DNA from: an uncultured Prochlorococcus sp.
GTDB taxonomy: Bacteria > Cyanobacteriota > Cyanobacteriia > PCC-6307 > Cyanobiaceae
Assembly (NCBI GenBank): GCA_902624105.1
Contig: CACNWH010000001.1
Span: forward strand, 62,001-126,000
DNA length: 64,000 nucleotides
Direction: 5' to 3'
Positions 42,098-54,009 of this stretch are shown one piece after another. The translations under genes were made by a program, and so were the position numbers. How positions within the stretch are numbered: position 1 is the first letter of the stretch; every line of letters starts with the position of its first letter. The notes below the pieces were generated by a model that had not been told where the DNA came from, ran no database searches, and was given only the letters and a program-made list of their open reading frames with translations.

Positions 42098-43911
42098 TAC
42101 ATTCGTTCTAAAGTTTCTATTCCAAGAAGATTAAGACTTAATCTTAAAGTCTTTTCAGTTAGAGAACAAAGAGCTAATCTCGAATTCCTAATTTGTTTAT
42201 CTGCTTTAAGAATGGGTACTTGATCATAAAATCTATTAAATGTTTGACATAGTTCAAATAAATAATTACATATTCTATTTGGCATTAAGTCATTCTCAAC
42301 AGAGACTATTAACTCATCATATCTTAATAGCTTTTTAAGAAGTTTCCATTCATACAAGTTCTCATAAGTAATATGTTCAGTATTAGAAATATCTTCTTTG
42401 AAATTATTTTTTCTATTTATTCCCGCAATTCTAACAAGTGTATATAGAAGATATGGAGCCGTATTACCATTTAAGGCAAGCATTTTATCAAAGCTAAATT
42501 GATAATTTGTGATTCTATTTTGACTTAGATCTGCATATTTAACAGCTCCAATACCTATCACCTTAGATGTTTTATCAATAAATTTATTATCTTCATTTCT
42601 TTTTTCAGTCTTTATTCTTGTCATTAGATCTTCCCTCGCTCTGTTTATAGACTCTGATAATAAATCTTTTAAACGAATAGTTTTACCTTCTCTAGTTTTA
42701 AGTTTTTTACCATCATTTCCCTGTACTAACCCAAATGGAACATGTATTGCTTCACAATTGTCTGGAATCCATTTAGCTTTATGAGCTACCTGGAAAATAC
42801 CGTAAAAATGATTAGATTGTCCTTGATCGGTTACATATATAATTTTTTTTGCTTCATCACCTATATCTTTTTTGCTAAATCTATATTTTATTGCAGCTAA
42901 ATCAGTAGTAGCATAATTATATCCCCCATCTTGCTTTTGAATAATTAAAGGAAGAGATCCTCCTTCTTTATTTGTTAGCCCCTCTAAAAAAACGCATTGA
43001 GCTCCATCATTCTCTTCCGCGATACTTTTGAATTTTAGTTCTTCAACGATTGATTTAAGAAAAGGATTATAAAAAGATTCTCCTCGCTCTTCTATCTTTA
43101 TATTCAAGATTTCATATATTAAATCAAACTCTTTTCTTGATTGACTACATAATAATTTCCATGCAGCTATAGAATCTTTATCACCACTTTGTAATTTAAT
43201 AACTTCCTCTCTTGCTTTTATCTGAAATTCAGCTTGATTATCAAACTTTATTTTGGACTTTTTATAAAAAGATACTAGATCACCGATATCGATTCCTGAA
43301 ATGTTATTTAAATATTCTGGATATTCATCTTTTAGATATGCGATAAGCATACCAAATTGTGTACCCCAGTCTCCTACATGATTTATTCTTAAAACATCGT
43401 AGCCTCGCAATTCAAAAATTCTAGATATTGAATCTCCGATAATTGTTGATCTTAAGTGACCAACATGCATTTCCTTTGCGATATTTGGACTAGAAAAGTC
43501 AACTATTACTTTTTTATTAATATCTTGTTCATTTTTTGAAAAAGCAAGTGGTATCCCTACTCTTTCACATTTTAAATTTTCTATTAGTTTGTCTATAAAA
43601 ATATTTTTTTTAACTGAAATATTAATAAAACCTGGTCCAGCCACTTCCAAACTTTCAACAATATCAATAAACTCTTTATTGTCGTTGACTAAGTCTATAA
43701 TTTCTGATGCAATTAATTTTGGATTCTTGCCATAATACTTAGATAAAATCAGGCTAATATTTGATTGATAGTCACCAAACTCCTCTTTTGAGGATTGAAC
43801 AATAATATTTTTTTTTAAATTATCAAATTCTTCGATTTTATTATTCTTCTTAAGACTTTCTTTTAAAGAGAGAGTCAAATATTTTTTTAAAATATTAAAA
43901 GTTTTTAGCAT
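42097..43911 (-). CDS. argS: Arginyl-tRNA synthetase
   Basis: [25 protein letters not shown] (HVGH class I signature); DALR-type C-terminus. Confidence 0.97.
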   Translation of the reverse strand: MLKTFNILKKYLTLSLKESLKKNNKIEEFDNLKKNIIVQSSKEEFGDYQSNISLILSKYYGKNPKLIASEIIDLVNDNKEFIDIVESLEVAGPGFINISVKKNIFIDKLIENLKCERVGIPLAFSKNEQDINKKVIVDFSSPNIAKEMHVGHLRSTIIGDSISRIFELRGYDVLRINHVGDWGTQFGMLIAYLKDEYPEYLNNISGIDIGDLVSFYKKSKIKFDNQAEFQIKAREEVIKLQSGDKDSIAAWKLLCSQSRKEFDLIYEILNIKIEERGESFYNPFLKSIVEELKFKSIAEENDGAQCVFLEGLTNKEGGSLPLIIQKQDGGYNYATTDLAAIKYRFSKKDIGDEAKKIIYVTDQGQSNHFYGIFQVAHKAKWIPDNCEAIHVPFGLVQGNDGKKLKTREGKTIRLKDLLSESINRAREDLMTRIKTEKRNEDNKFIDKTSKVIGIGAVKYADLSQNRITNYQFSFDKMLALNGNTAPYLLYTLVRIAGINRKNNFKEDISNTEHITYENLYEWKLLKKLLRYDELIVSVENDLMPNRICNYLFELCQTFNRFYDQVPILKADKQIRNSRLALCSLTEKTLRLSLNLLGIETLERM

Positions 43912-43941
43912 AGAGTAATATTTGAAATTTAATCTATCAAT

Positions 43942-44835
43942 TTAATCAATATAACGCATACTCAAGTCAATCCATTTACTTTTTGTTGTTGCAGAACTTG
44001 TTGATATTAGATTAATGCCATCTATAATATAATTTTCAATTTCATCTGGATTTATTCCAGATACTTCAATGATTAAATTTTTCTTTACGTCTTTACAATC
44101 ATTATTTAAACTAATTTGTCTTAATAAATTAATATTATCTCTTAATATATTTGGTTCGATTTCATCTAATAAAATACTATCTGCACCAGCGAGTATGGCT
44201 TCTTTAGCCTGAACTATACTTTCTGCTTCTACTATTATGTGGGTTGTAAAAGGTGTATTTAAACGTATCCTCTCAATTGCATTTTTTATATTTTTACTCC
44301 AAGCTATATGATTTTCTTTAATCATTGCTGCGTCGTATAGCCCCATTCTATGATTTATTCCCCCTCCGCATTTAAATGCATACTTTTCTAGATTTCTTAA
44401 TCCTGGTGTAGTTTTTCTTGTATCAGCTAATTTGATGCTAGTATTTCTAAGTTTTTCTACGATTTTATAAGTATGAGTTGAAATACCAGAAAGATGCATA
44501 GCAATATTTAAAGATATCCTCTCACTGGCTAATAAACTTCTGGATGGGCCATCTAATTCTATTAATATTTGATTTTTTTTAAAGTTTTGGCAGTCTTTAA
44601 TTAATGGATTAAAATTTATATTCTGATCAATGTGATTAAAAATTATTTTTAAAAGTTCAATTCCACAAAAAATACCATCTTCTTTCGCTATCCAACAAGC
44701 TTTACCAATATTTTCTGTAATACATGATTGTGTAAGATCACCACTTCCAATATCTTCAACAATCCATTCATTTATTTTATTTTTCAATTGTGGTGAATTC
44801 CAGTCCAAAATAAAATTATTTATTTCAATTATCAT
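43942..44835 (-). CDS. nadC: Nicotinate-nucleotide pyrophosphorylase (carboxylating)
   Basis: EDIGSGDLTQ, ADTRKTTPGLRNLEKYAFKCGGGINHRMGLYDAAMIKENH. Confidence 0.96.
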   Translation of the reverse strand: MIIEINNFILDWNSPQLKNKINEWIVEDIGSGDLTQSCITENIGKACWIAKEDGIFCGIELLKIIFNHIDQNINFNPLIKDCQNFKKNQILIELDGPSRSLLASERISLNIAMHLSGISTHTYKIVEKLRNTSIKLADTRKTTPGLRNLEKYAFKCGGGINHRMGLYDAAMIKENHIAWSKNIKNAIERIRLNTPFTTHIIVEAESIVQAKEAILAGADSILLDEIEPNILRDNINLLRQISLNNDCKDVKKNLIIEVSGINPDEIENYIIDGINLISTSSATTKSKWIDLSMRYID

Positions 44836-44881
44836 TTTAACTTTAAAAGTAAACTTAATTCATTGTTATTTAGTTTTAGAT

Positions 44882-46264
44882 TTACTTACCAATACAAAAC
44901 TTTGAAAAAATATTATCTAATAATTCTTCCGTTAATTCTTCTCCAGTTAATTTAGCCAGATTTTTAATACTATCTCTTAGTTCAATTGCTAAAAAATCAA
45001 AAGGTAATTTTTTATCGATTATTTCTGAGGTGTCATTTAAGTTTTTTAAAGAATCTTTTAAATTAGACAATTGTCTTTCATTAAGTAATACCTCAATATC
45101 TTGGTATTCTTTATTTCCACATTTTTCTATTATTTTTTCTATCAATAAGTTTTCACCCTGACTCTCTTTTACACTCATAAAAATTGTATTTTTTGCATAT
45201 TTTTTATTTGTTATTTTTTTTGTTTTAATAAGATCTTTTTTATTACCTAATATCGATATAAGTTTTTTAGCTGGAATTTTTTCTATGATTTCCTCATCAT
45301 CTTTATCTAGGCCAATTGTAAGATCAAAAATATAAATAATATATTCACATTCTTTGATCATTGCTAAACTTTTTTTAATTCCAATTTTTTCAATATAATC
45401 CTCAGTATTTCTTATCCCTGCAGTATCGATAATTCGAATAGGAATATCTTTAATAATCAAATTGACTTCAATAATATCTCTTGTTGTTCCTGGAATTTCA
45501 GTAACAATTGCTTTATTTTGTTTAGAAAGTAAATTTAATAAAGAGCTTTTGCCAACATTTGTTTTACCAATTATTGCTATTGAAATTCCATTTTCTATGT
45601 AACGATTTCTATTTGTAGTCTCGATTAAGTAATTTATTTTTTCTTTAATTATGTTTAAATCTTTTGAAAACTTTTTATAATCAAATTCTTGAAAGTCTTC
45701 TTCAAAATCTACTCTTGCCTCAATTTCCGCTAATTGGTCAATAAGAGATTTTTTAATAAGATTTATTTGCTTATTTAATTCTCCTTGTATTCCTTTAAAT
45801 GCAATTTCTGCAGCTCTAATATTATTAGAATTGATTAATTTATTAATTGATTCTGCTTGAGTTAAATCAATTTTTCCATTTAAAAAAGCTCTTTGACTAA
45901 ATTCCCCTGGGTTAGCTAATCTAACATGCGAAATTTTTAAAAGAATATCTAATATTCTATTCACTATAATAATACCCCCATGACAATGAATCTCAACAAT
46001 GTCTTCGCCAGTAAAACTATTGGGAGATCGCATTACTAGTATTAAAATTTCATCAATTAATTTCTCATTTTCAAGATCTTTTGCATAACCATGAAAAACT
46101 CTATTTGATTCCCAAGCTTTTTTTGATTTCGTTTGTACAATTCTTCTACATGCATTTATAGCATCTGGACCTGATACTCTTATAATTGCAATTCCTCCTT
46201 TACCTAAAGTAATTGCTGAAGCTATCGCTGCTATTGTGTCATCTAAAGGTATTATTGTACTCAT
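44882..46264 (-). CDS. mnmE: tRNA modification GTPase MnmE
   Basis: [60 protein letters not shown]-terminus. Confidence 0.97.
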   Translation of the reverse strand: MSTIIPLDDTIAAIASAITLGKGGIAIIRVSGPDAINACRRIVQTKSKKAWESNRVFHGYAKDLENEKLIDEILILVMRSPNSFTGEDIVEIHCHGGIIIVNRILDILLKISHVRLANPGEFSQRAFLNGKIDLTQAESINKLINSNNIRAAEIAFKGIQGELNKQINLIKKSLIDQLAEIEARVDFEEDFQEFDYKKFSKDLNIIKEKINYLIETTNRNRYIENGISIAIIGKTNVGKSSLLNLLSKQNKAIVTEIPGTTRDIIEVNLIIKDIPIRIIDTAGIRNTEDYIEKIGIKKSLAMIKECEYIIYIFDLTIGLDKDDEEIIEKIPAKKLISILGNKKDLIKTKKITNKKYAKNTIFMSVKESQGENLLIEKIIEKCGNKEYQDIEVLLNERQLSNLKDSLKNLNDTSEIIDKKLPFDFLAIELRDSIKNLAKLTGEELTEELLDNIFSKFCIGK

Positions 46265-46327
46265 TTCTCACTTTGTAAAAAATAATTTTGTAAGATAAAC
46301 AAAATTTCTGCCTATAGAATTTTCAGA

Positions 46328-46768
46328 ATGAATTTAATTAAAGAATTATTCAGTAAAAAAATTCTATCATTAATTTGGCAGCAAGATGGTACACCATATT
46401 TTAAAGCGAAAGGTACTGCAGCAGGTGTCTTTAGTGGCTGCTTCCCTTTCTTTGGTTTTCAAACATTATTGGGAATATTCCTTGCGAGAATTATAAAAGG
46501 TAACTTAGCTTTAGCCGCAATTGGAACATGGGTAAGTAATCCTTTTACTTATATTCCTTTATATTTTTTAAACTATAAAATAGGATCTTTCCTTTTACAT
46601 GATGATGAAAATATAATAATTCAACCAAGTCTGATAAAAGAAGAATTTTGGCAACAAGGTTGGTTTATAATTTCAAGATTAATACTTGGTTCTAGTGTTA
46701 TTGGATTGCTTTTGGGTTTGATAAGTGGCACCTTAACTTATTATCTAGTAAAAATCATAAAAAAGTAA
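46328..46768 (+). CDS. DUF2062 membrane protein
   Basis: AAGVFSGCFPFFGFQTLLGIFLARIIKGNLALAAIGTWVSNPFTYIPLY. Confidence 0.85.
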   Translation: MNLIKELFSKKILSLIWQQDGTPYFKAKGTAAGVFSGCFPFFGFQTLLGIFLARIIKGNLALAAIGTWVSNPFTYIPLYFLNYKIGSFLLHDDENIIIQPSLIKEEFWQQGWFIISRLILGSSVIGLLLGLISGTLTYYLVKIIKK

Positions 46769-46811
46769 ATCTTTAATAAATTTCCAATTATTTTGATTTA
46801 ATCATTTTTTA

Positions 46812-49121
46812 CTACGTTAATTCGACTCTCGCAATTTCAATAACATCAGCCATTGACTTTATTTGATCTATAGTTTTATTTAATTGACTATAACTTTCAA
46901 GTTCCACGCATAAATTAATAATTGCAGGTTTATTGAATGCGGTCTTAACACTTGCATCACTCACATTTATTCCTTTATCAGATAAACGCATCAAAATATC
47001 TTTTAATACTCCAACTCTATCTATAACTTCTATCCTTAATTGAATTGGAAATTTATTGTTATTAATTTTATTAGTTTGATTCCATCTCACTGGTAATCTT
47101 CTTTCTATTGGAATTGGATTAACATTTTCACAATCTCTTCTATGAATAGTAATACCATGGTTACCTAAAGATACTGCTCCCACAATTTCTTCTCCAGGGA
47201 GGGGGCTGCAGCATTTGCCAATACGATAATCTAATCCTTCAATACCAGATATTGGAGATTTATTTGCTACTTTTGAATAATTTTTTGTTAAGAGATTTTG
47301 ATCTTTTATATTTTGAGCTATTTCATTATCAGTTTCATTCTTATTTTTAATATTTTTAATATTTATTTCCTCTCTAAATCTATTTAAGACTTGCTGAAGA
47401 GTAGTTCCTCCATAACCTAGAGATGCCAATAGGTCTTCAGTATTCTTTAAATTACATCTTTGAGCAACTTTATTCATTTCTTCACTGTTCATAAGTGATT
47501 CAAATCCATTCTTTCCAATTCCTTTTTCTAATAAATCTCTCCCTCGCTTAATAGTGTCTTCTCGATGACTTTTTTTATACCATTGTCTTATACGATTTTT
47601 GGCAGTAGGTGTGACTGCAAAATTTAACCAATCTAGACTTGGATTAGAATTATTACTTGTAAGTATTTCAACAAAATCACCATTTTTTAAAATTGTTGAT
47701 AATGGTGATAATTTTTCATTTATTCTTATGCCATTGCAATGATTGCCAACTTCAGAATGTATTCTGTAAGCAAAATCGATAGCAGTAGAACCTTTTCTCA
47801 AGCTCACAACATCACCTTTTGGGGTAATGACAAAAACCTCTTCATCAAAAAGATCTGCTTTAATTGATGCTAAGTAATCATTATGATCTTTTTCATTTCC
47901 TTCTTGTTGCCATTCTAGTAGTTGTCTGAACCAATTAAATTTTTCAGCTTCCGCGAATGCAGGAGAACCGCCCTCTTTATACTTCCAATGAGCAGCAATA
48001 CCAAATTCAGCGACTTGATGCATCTCAGTTGTTCTAATTTGGATTTCAACTGGTCTATATCTACCAATGACAGATGTATGTAAAGATTGATATCCATTAG
48101 GCTTCGGAAGACCTATGTAGTCTTTGAATCTACCTGGTATAGGTTTAAAAGTATCATGAACTACTGCTAATGCTCTATAGCAGTAATCTGTATTTGACAC
48201 AATTATTCTCAGTGCAGCCACATCATAAATTTCATTAAATTGTTTTTGCTGCCTCTCCATTTTGCTCCAAATCCCATATAAATGTTTTGGCCTCCCACTA
48301 ATCTCAAATTGATCTAATCCAGCAGCTTTTAGTTTATCTTTTATAAGAGTTAATGTATTATTCAACCTTTGTTCTCTATCACTTCTTTTGATTGAAATTT
48401 GGTCTTTTAAATTTTCATATTTTTCTGGTTCGAGAAATTTAAAAGCTAGATCTTCTAATTCCCATTTAAATCTATTAATTCCTAATCTATTTGCTAGGGG
48501 AGCATAAATTTCTCTTGTTTCTCTAGCAATTCTTTTTTTTCTTTCTTCACTAAGCCATTCAATAGTTCTCATATTATGTAATCGATCAGCTAGTTTTACT
48601 AAAACTACCCTTATATCTCTAGCCATTGCTAAAAACATTTTTCTTAGATTTTCAGCTTGAGCTTCTGTTCTATTTGTAAAGTGAATTCCACCAAGCTTGG
48701 TCACACCTTCTACAAGTATTTTTACTTCTAATCCGAAATTATTTTCAATCTCAGTTAAAGGAATACCAGTATCCTCTACTACATCATGTAAAAGTCCTGC
48801 TGCGATTACTGATGGGCTAGCACCAATCTCTTTTAAAAGATCTGCGACTGCAACAGGATGAATTATATATGGTTCGCCGCTTGCTCTCAGTTGTCCTTCA
48901 TGTGCTTTAAATGCCAACTTAAATGCCTCAGCTATTAAAACTGAATTTTTAGTATCATTATTATTTTTATTTTCGGAATTTATTAAGCTATCTCTGAGCC
49001 ATTGAGGCAATTTTATTTGATATTTTGATTGATGACTTTCAAAACTTTTATTTTCAGGCAAAATAGAATTTGAAACAATTTGTTCCTTTTTTTTGTTTGA
49101 ATTTGTCTTGGCTTCAAACAT
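46812..49121 (-). CDS. spoT: RelA/SpoT-type (p)ppGpp synthetase/hydrolase
   Basis: HD domain LLHDVVEDT, synthetase RFKDYIGLPKPNGYQSLHT, TGS domain, C-terminal ACT domain. Confidence 0.95.
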   Translation of the reverse strand: MFEAKTNSNKKKEQIVSNSILPENKSFESHQSKYQIKLPQWLRDSLINSENKNNNDTKNSVLIAEAFKLAFKAHEGQLRASGEPYIIHPVAVADLLKEIGASPSVIAAGLLHDVVEDTGIPLTEIENNFGLEVKILVEGVTKLGGIHFTNRTEAQAENLRKMFLAMARDIRVVLVKLADRLHNMRTIEWLSEERKKRIARETREIYAPLANRLGINRFKWELEDLAFKFLEPEKYENLKDQISIKRSDREQRLNNTLTLIKDKLKAAGLDQFEISGRPKHLYGIWSKMERQQKQFNEIYDVAALRIIVSNTDYCYRALAVVHDTFKPIPGRFKDYIGLPKPNGYQSLHTSVIGRYRPVEIQIRTTEMHQVAEFGIAAHWKYKEGGSPAFAEAEKFNWFRQLLEWQQEGNEKDHNDYLASIKADLFDEEVFVITPKGDVVSLRKGSTAIDFAYRIHSEVGNHCNGIRINEKLSPLSTILKNGDFVEILTSNNSNPSLDWLNFAVTPTAKNRIRQWYKKSHREDTIKRGRDLLEKGIGKNGFESLMNSEEMNKVAQRCNLKNTEDLLASLGYGGTTLQQVLNRFREEINIKNIKNKNETDNEIAQNIKDQNLLTKNYSKVANKSPISGIEGLDYRIGKCCSPLPGEEIVGAVSLGNHGITIHRRDCENVNPIPIERRLPVRWNQTNKINNNKFPIQLRIEVIDRVGVLKDILMRLSDKGINVSDASVKTAFNKPAIINLCVELESYSQLNKTIDQIKSMADVIEIARVELT

Positions 49122-49176
49122 TTCTATTTCCTTTTCATTTATTTTATTTATTACTGGTTAAATTTGCTACAAAATT

Positions 49177-50775
49177 ATGAAAATAAATTTCAGCAAAATT
49201 TTAGAAATTAATAATTTAACTGTTACTTACAGTCCTAATCAAATCCCAGTTCTTAAGAATTTGCAGTTAGAAGTAAATAAAGGAGATCATCTAGCATTAG
49301 TAGGACCCTCAGGTTGTGGTAAAACGACATTGGCAAAATCAATTATTAATATGTTGCCTAAAAATTCAATTTCTACTGGAGAAATATTTGTTATGGGTGA
49401 GAATTGTAAAGTTATGAATAATGAACAATTACAAACTTTCAGAAGGAAAAATTTTGGTTATATATATCAAGACTCAATTAGAAAATTAAATCCACTCATG
49501 ACTGTTGAAGCTCATTTATATGAGTTGTTAAAGATCCATAAACCTGATACTTCAGATTGTGAAATAGAGAAACTTGTACATGAAATTTTCTTCAAAGTTG
49601 GAATTGATATAAGAAGATTAAAATCATATCCTCATGAATTTAGTGGGGGGATGCGTCAAAGAGTATGTATAGCGTTGGCATTAGCATTAAACCCTTCGAT
49701 AATCATTGCAGATGAACCAACTACTAGTCTTGATTCATATACAAGTTATCAAATAATGGATGAACTTTTAAATTTGTGTAAAAAATTTGATATCACTTTA
49801 ATTTTGATTAGCCATGATATTCATCTTGCGGCAAAATGGTGTAAAAAAATAGCTATTTTTGATAAGGGAAGAATTAAAGAGTATGGAGAAATAAAAGAAA
49901 TTCTTAATTCTCCAAAATCTGATATTGGTAAAAAATTAGTCGCCTCTGCTTTTTATAAATTACAAGCAAATACTTTATTCTCTAAAGAAAATCCTGTCAT
50001 ATTAGAAGTTGAAAATTTAAGATGTTGGTATAGATCAGGTTATTCTTTTTTTAGTCAAAAATGGAATAAAGCTATTAATCAAGTCAGTTTTAAATTGTTT
50101 CGAAATGAAACTTTAGGTTTCGTAGGTATTTCAGGGAGCGGAAAAAGTACTTTAGGAAGAGCACTAGTTGGACTTTTAGATCAGCGAGGAGGAAATATAA
50201 AAATTAATATTGACAATGGAAATTTTAATAGAAATCTAAAAATTCAAAAAGCTAGGAATATCCAAATGATCTTTCAAGATCCATTTTCAAGTCTAAACCC
50301 TAAGATGACTGTTCAAACAATCCTAGAAGATATACTGTTTTTACATAATTCTTCTAGTAAGAAAATTATGAAAGATAAGCTTAAATCGACTTTAAATAAA
50401 TTAAATTTACCTTTTCATAGTAACTTTCTTAATTCTTACCCTAATGAATTATCTGGCGGGCAACTACAAAGAGTAGCAATTGCGAGAGCACTTTTAATTA
50501 ATCCTAAAATACTTATTTGTGATGAGAGTGTAACAATGCTTGATGCAACAGTAAAAATGGAGATTTTAAAATTATTAAGACAAATTCAGGAAGAAATGAC
50601 TTTATCAATTATCTTTATCACACATGATTTAGGATTAGCAAAAAAATTTTGTGATAGGTTATTGATTATCAATAAAGGTACAGTTGTAGAGGAAGGTGAT
50701 TCTTTTCAAGTATTCAATAATCCTCAACATAATGTCACTAAAAATCTTATTAAAAATAGTTTAAATATTAATTAA
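49177..50775 (+). CDS. Fused double-ATPase ABC transporter protein (oligopeptide/dipeptide, YejF-like)
   Basis: Two Walker A motifs (GPSGCGKTT, GISGSGKST) and two signatures (FSGGMRQR, LSGGQLQR). Confidence 0.93.
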   Translation: MKINFSKILEINNLTVTYSPNQIPVLKNLQLEVNKGDHLALVGPSGCGKTTLAKSIINMLPKNSISTGEIFVMGENCKVMNNEQLQTFRRKNFGYIYQDSIRKLNPLMTVEAHLYELLKIHKPDTSDCEIEKLVHEIFFKVGIDIRRLKSYPHEFSGGMRQRVCIALALALNPSIIIADEPTTSLDSYTSYQIMDELLNLCKKFDITLILISHDIHLAAKWCKKIAIFDKGRIKEYGEIKEILNSPKSDIGKKLVASAFYKLQANTLFSKENPVILEVENLRCWYRSGYSFFSQKWNKAINQVSFKLFRNETLGFVGISGSGKSTLGRALVGLLDQRGGNIKINIDNGNFNRNLKIQKARNIQMIFQDPFSSLNPKMTVQTILEDILFLHNSSSKKIMKDKLKSTLNKLNLPFHSNFLNSYPNELSGGQLQRVAIARALLINPKILICDESVTMLDATVKMEILKLLRQIQEEMTLSIIFITHDLGLAKKFCDRLLIINKGTVVEEGDSFQVFNNPQHNVTKNLIKNSLNIN

Positions 50776-51742
50776 TTTTTTTGATCGTTTTTAAAAGTTT
50801 TTGAAATTCGTATGGCAAATCAGCTTCGAAAATCATTTCATTACCATTAATAGGATGTATCAATCCTAGACGATTTGCATGAAGAGCTTGTCCTGATAAA
50901 TTACAAGGAAGTTTTTTACATCTACCATATAAAGGATCTCCAAGAATGGGATGTTTAATGTAAGCACAGTGAACTCTAATTTGATGAGTTCTCCCAGTAT
51001 CTAATTTGAAGCTCATTAATGAATAATTACCAATTTTTTCAATTAATTTCCAATGAGTGCATGCATATCTACCTTCATTTTCTTCAACAACAGTATATTT
51101 TTTTCGATCATTTGGATGTCTTCCAATATTACCCAATATTTTACCTTCTTTTTGTTTAGGTGCTCCATGAATAACCGCTAAATAATTTCTTGATGCAATT
51201 TTATTCTTTATTTGTAGTTGAAGATTTACTAATGCTTCTTGACTTTTAGCCACAACAATACAGCCTGAGGTGTCTTTATCTAATCGATGAACGATCCCAG
51301 GCCTTAACTTCCCATTTATACCAGGTAAATTTTTGCAATGAGCTAATAGTCCATTAACTAAAGTGCCGGATTTATGTCCCGGAGCAGGATGAACCGTTAC
51401 TCCTGATGATTTATTAATAACTATGATATGCTTATCTTCAAATAAAATATCAAGATCCATTTTTTCTGGTTTTAGATAAGGTAATGGCTCAGGTGGTGTC
51501 AACCAAATTTGTACATTATCTCCTTGCTTTAAGGGTGTTTTAGCTTTTGCTGGTTTATAATTAATCAAAATTAATCCAGAATTTATAAAATTCTGAATAC
51601 TTGTTCTGCTCTGCTCTGGTCTTTGACTTACAAGCCATCTATCAAGTCGCATAGGTAATTCAAACTTATATTTAATTTCTATTAGCTCTCCTTCTCCTTC
51701 ACCAAATAAAGAATTGTGTTCAGAATTCACTTGGTACCTCAA
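50768..51742 (-). CDS. Ribosomal large subunit pseudouridine synthase (RluD family)
   Basis: S4-like N-terminus and GIVHRLDKDTSGCIVVAKS catalytic motif. Confidence 0.94.
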   Translation of the reverse strand: MRYQVNSEHNSLFGEGEGELIEIKYKFELPMRLDRWLVSQRPEQSRTSIQNFINSGLILINYKPAKAKTPLKQGDNVQIWLTPPEPLPYLKPEKMDLDILFEDKHIIVINKSSGVTVHPAPGHKSGTLVNGLLAHCKNLPGINGKLRPGIVHRLDKDTSGCIVVAKSQEALVNLQLQIKNKIASRNYLAVIHGAPKQKEGKILGNIGRHPNDRKKYTVVEENEGRYACTHWKLIEKIGNYSLMSFKLDTGRTHQIRVHCAYIKHPILGDPLYGRCKKLPCNLSGQALHANRLGLIHPINGNEMIFEADLPYEFQKLLKTIKKIN

Positions 51743-52592
51743 GACAAATTTTACCTAACATTTGAGTCCTGAAATCTTCAAGCAATTTATTTGCCATTCT
51801 CCTCTGATTACCTGAGGTATGTTTCTCAGAAGCTAGTTTAATCCATTGATCTGGATCTTTAAAATTTTTATCTAAATCTATGCTATATCTTTTAGATATC
51901 TGATTTAAAGAAATATTCGATACTGGATTATTATGTAATTTTAAAATGATTCTCAGAAATTCTCTAGCAACACTATCAAGATCGTATGCTGCTTCACCAA
52001 TATCATCGCAGATTGCAAGATTTAAAGCAGATTTTTGATTATCTAAATCAGGTGGAATTATTCCTGGAGCGTCTAGTAAATCGATACCATTATTTAATCT
52101 TATCCATCTCAGAGATCTTGTGACACCAGCTTTTCTTGCACTTTTTGCTACTCTTTTTCTCGCAATTCTATTAATTAAAGCTGACTTCCCTACATTTGGA
52201 AAACCTAATGTTAGTGCCCTAATAGATCTTGCCTTCATACCTCTTGATTCTCTTCTAATATCTATTGATACTCTTGATTCTGATGCGGCTTTGTATATTT
52301 CTTTTATGCCAATTCCCTTTTTTGAATCACACCAAAGGGGAGTTTTATCTCTTTCCTTAAACCAATTAGTCCATTTATTAATTGCAGAATCTGAAATCAT
52401 ATCTGCTCTATTTATAACTAAAAGATGTTTTTTATCTTTTATCCACTTATTGAGATGTAGATGACTAGTTGAAAGTGGTATTCTTGCATCTCTTACTTCA
52501 ATAACAAGATCTACTCTTTTTATGGTTTCCTTGAGTTTCTTTTCAGCTTTTGCTATGTGACCTGGATACCATTGAATTTTAGGTATTTTCAC
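51720..52592 (-). CDS. Ribosome biogenesis GTPase (YlqF/RbgA family), circularly permuted
   Basis: WYPGHIAKAEKKL, VINRADM, GFPNVGKSALINRI, LLDAPGIIPP. Confidence 0.93.
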   Translation of the reverse strand: MKIPKIQWYPGHIAKAEKKLKETIKRVDLVIEVRDARIPLSTSHLHLNKWIKDKKHLLVINRADMISDSAINKWTNWFKERDKTPLWCDSKKGIGIKEIYKAASESRVSIDIRRESRGMKARSIRALTLGFPNVGKSALINRIARKRVAKSARKAGVTRSLRWIRLNNGIDLLDAPGIIPPDLDNQKSALNLAICDDIGEAAYDLDSVAREFLRIILKLHNNPVSNISLNQISKRYSIDLDKNFKDPDQWIKLASEKHTSGNQRRMANKLLEDFRTQMLGKICLEVPSEF

Positions 52593-52799
52593 ATTAATAA
52601 AATGTTTGGAATAAAAAATTTTTTAATTATTTATTCTGATTTAAATATATCTTATTCTATTTTTGTAATTAAAACTTTTTATCAATTAACTAATTAAAAA
52701 AATTTTTTAAATTTTATTAAGGCATAACTATTTAATACTAAATTTTTACCCAATAGCGATTTATAAACGCTAGGGTTTCAAGGTTATTAAGAAGTATTC

Positions 52800-54008
52800 A
52801 TGTCAAAGTTATCTCTTTCAAGTTTAAGCAAATCATCTCTAGAGGGTAAAAAAGTACTAGTTCGCGTTGATTTTAATGTTCCACTTAATGAGGAAGGAAA
52901 GATTACTGACGATACTCGCATAAGAGCAGCTATCCCAACAATTGAATATTTGATTAATAATTCATCAAAGGTAATATTGTCAGCTCATTTTGGAAGACCT
53001 AAAGGTAAAGTAAATGAGAAGATGAGACTAACTCCAGTAGCCTCAAGATTAAGTTCAATTCTTCAAAAGAAAGTCACTTTATCAAGTAGCTGTATTGGAG
53101 AAGAAGCGAATGCTTTAGCTAATGCACTAAATAATGGTGATGTTATGTTATTGGAAAATGTAAGATTTTATGAAGAAGAAGAGAAAAATGATAAGGATTT
53201 TGCGAAAAGCTTAGCCTCTATTGCTGATATGTATGTTAATGATGCTTTTGGTGCCGCACATAGAGCTCATGCCTCTACACAAGGAGTGACAGAATTCTTA
53301 AATCCATCTGTAGCAGGATTCTTATTAGAGAAGGAGCTTAAATACTTGCAAGGTGCTATTGATAATCCTCAAAGACCATTAGCCGCAATAGTTGGTGGCT
53401 CTAAAGTCAGTAGTAAGATAGGGGTTTTAGATTCTCTTTTGGATAAATGCGATAAAATAATTATTGGCGGAGGAATGATATTCACTTTTTATAAAGCTAG
53501 AGGTTTAAATGTTGGAAAAAGTCTGGTAGAGGAAGATAAATTAGAATTAGCAAGAAATTTAGAAAAGAAAGCACAAGATAAAGGGGTTGAATTACTTTTA
53601 CCTTCAGATGTAGTTCTTGCTAATGAATTTTCACCAATTGCAGATACTAAAATTTCTAATATCAATTCTATAAGTGGAGATTGGATGGGATTAGATATTG
53701 GTCCAGAATCCATTGAAACATTTCAAAAAGCTCTCTTAGAATGTAAATCAATAATTTGGAATGGCCCTATGGGTGTATTTGAATTTGAAAAATTTGCTAA
53801 TGGTACTAATGCTATCGCAAAAACTTTAGCTGATTTAAGCTCTTCTTCTGATGTTTGTACCATTATTGGAGGTGGAGATTCTGTCGCTGCTGTAGAAAAA
53901 GCAGGATTAGCAGATCAAATGTCTCATATTTCAACTGGTGGCGGAGCGAGCTTAGAACTTCTTGAAGGTAAAATACTTCCAGGAGTTGCTGCTCTTAATG
54001 ATTGCTAG
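52800..54008 (+). CDS. pgk: Phosphoglycerate kinase
   Basis: [47 protein letters not shown]. Confidence 0.98.
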   Translation: MSKLSLSSLSKSSLEGKKVLVRVDFNVPLNEEGKITDDTRIRAAIPTIEYLINNSSKVILSAHFGRPKGKVNEKMRLTPVASRLSSILQKKVTLSSSCIGEEANALANALNNGDVMLLENVRFYEEEEKNDKDFAKSLASIADMYVNDAFGAAHRAHASTQGVTEFLNPSVAGFLLEKELKYLQGAIDNPQRPLAAIVGGSKVSSKIGVLDSLLDKCDKIIIGGGMIFTFYKARGLNVGKSLVEEDKLELARNLEKKAQDKGVELLLPSDVVLANEFSPIADTKISNINSISGDWMGLDIGPESIETFQKALLECKSIIWNGPMGVFEFEKFANGTNAIAKTLADLSSSSDVCTIIGGGDSVAAVEKAGLADQMSHISTGGGASLELLEGKILPGVAALNDC

Positions 54009-54009
54009 T

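Noticed and set aside
52120-52464. 114-aa ORF antisense to the YlqF/RbgA-family GTPase
   Set aside because: Shadow ORF of a conserved gene
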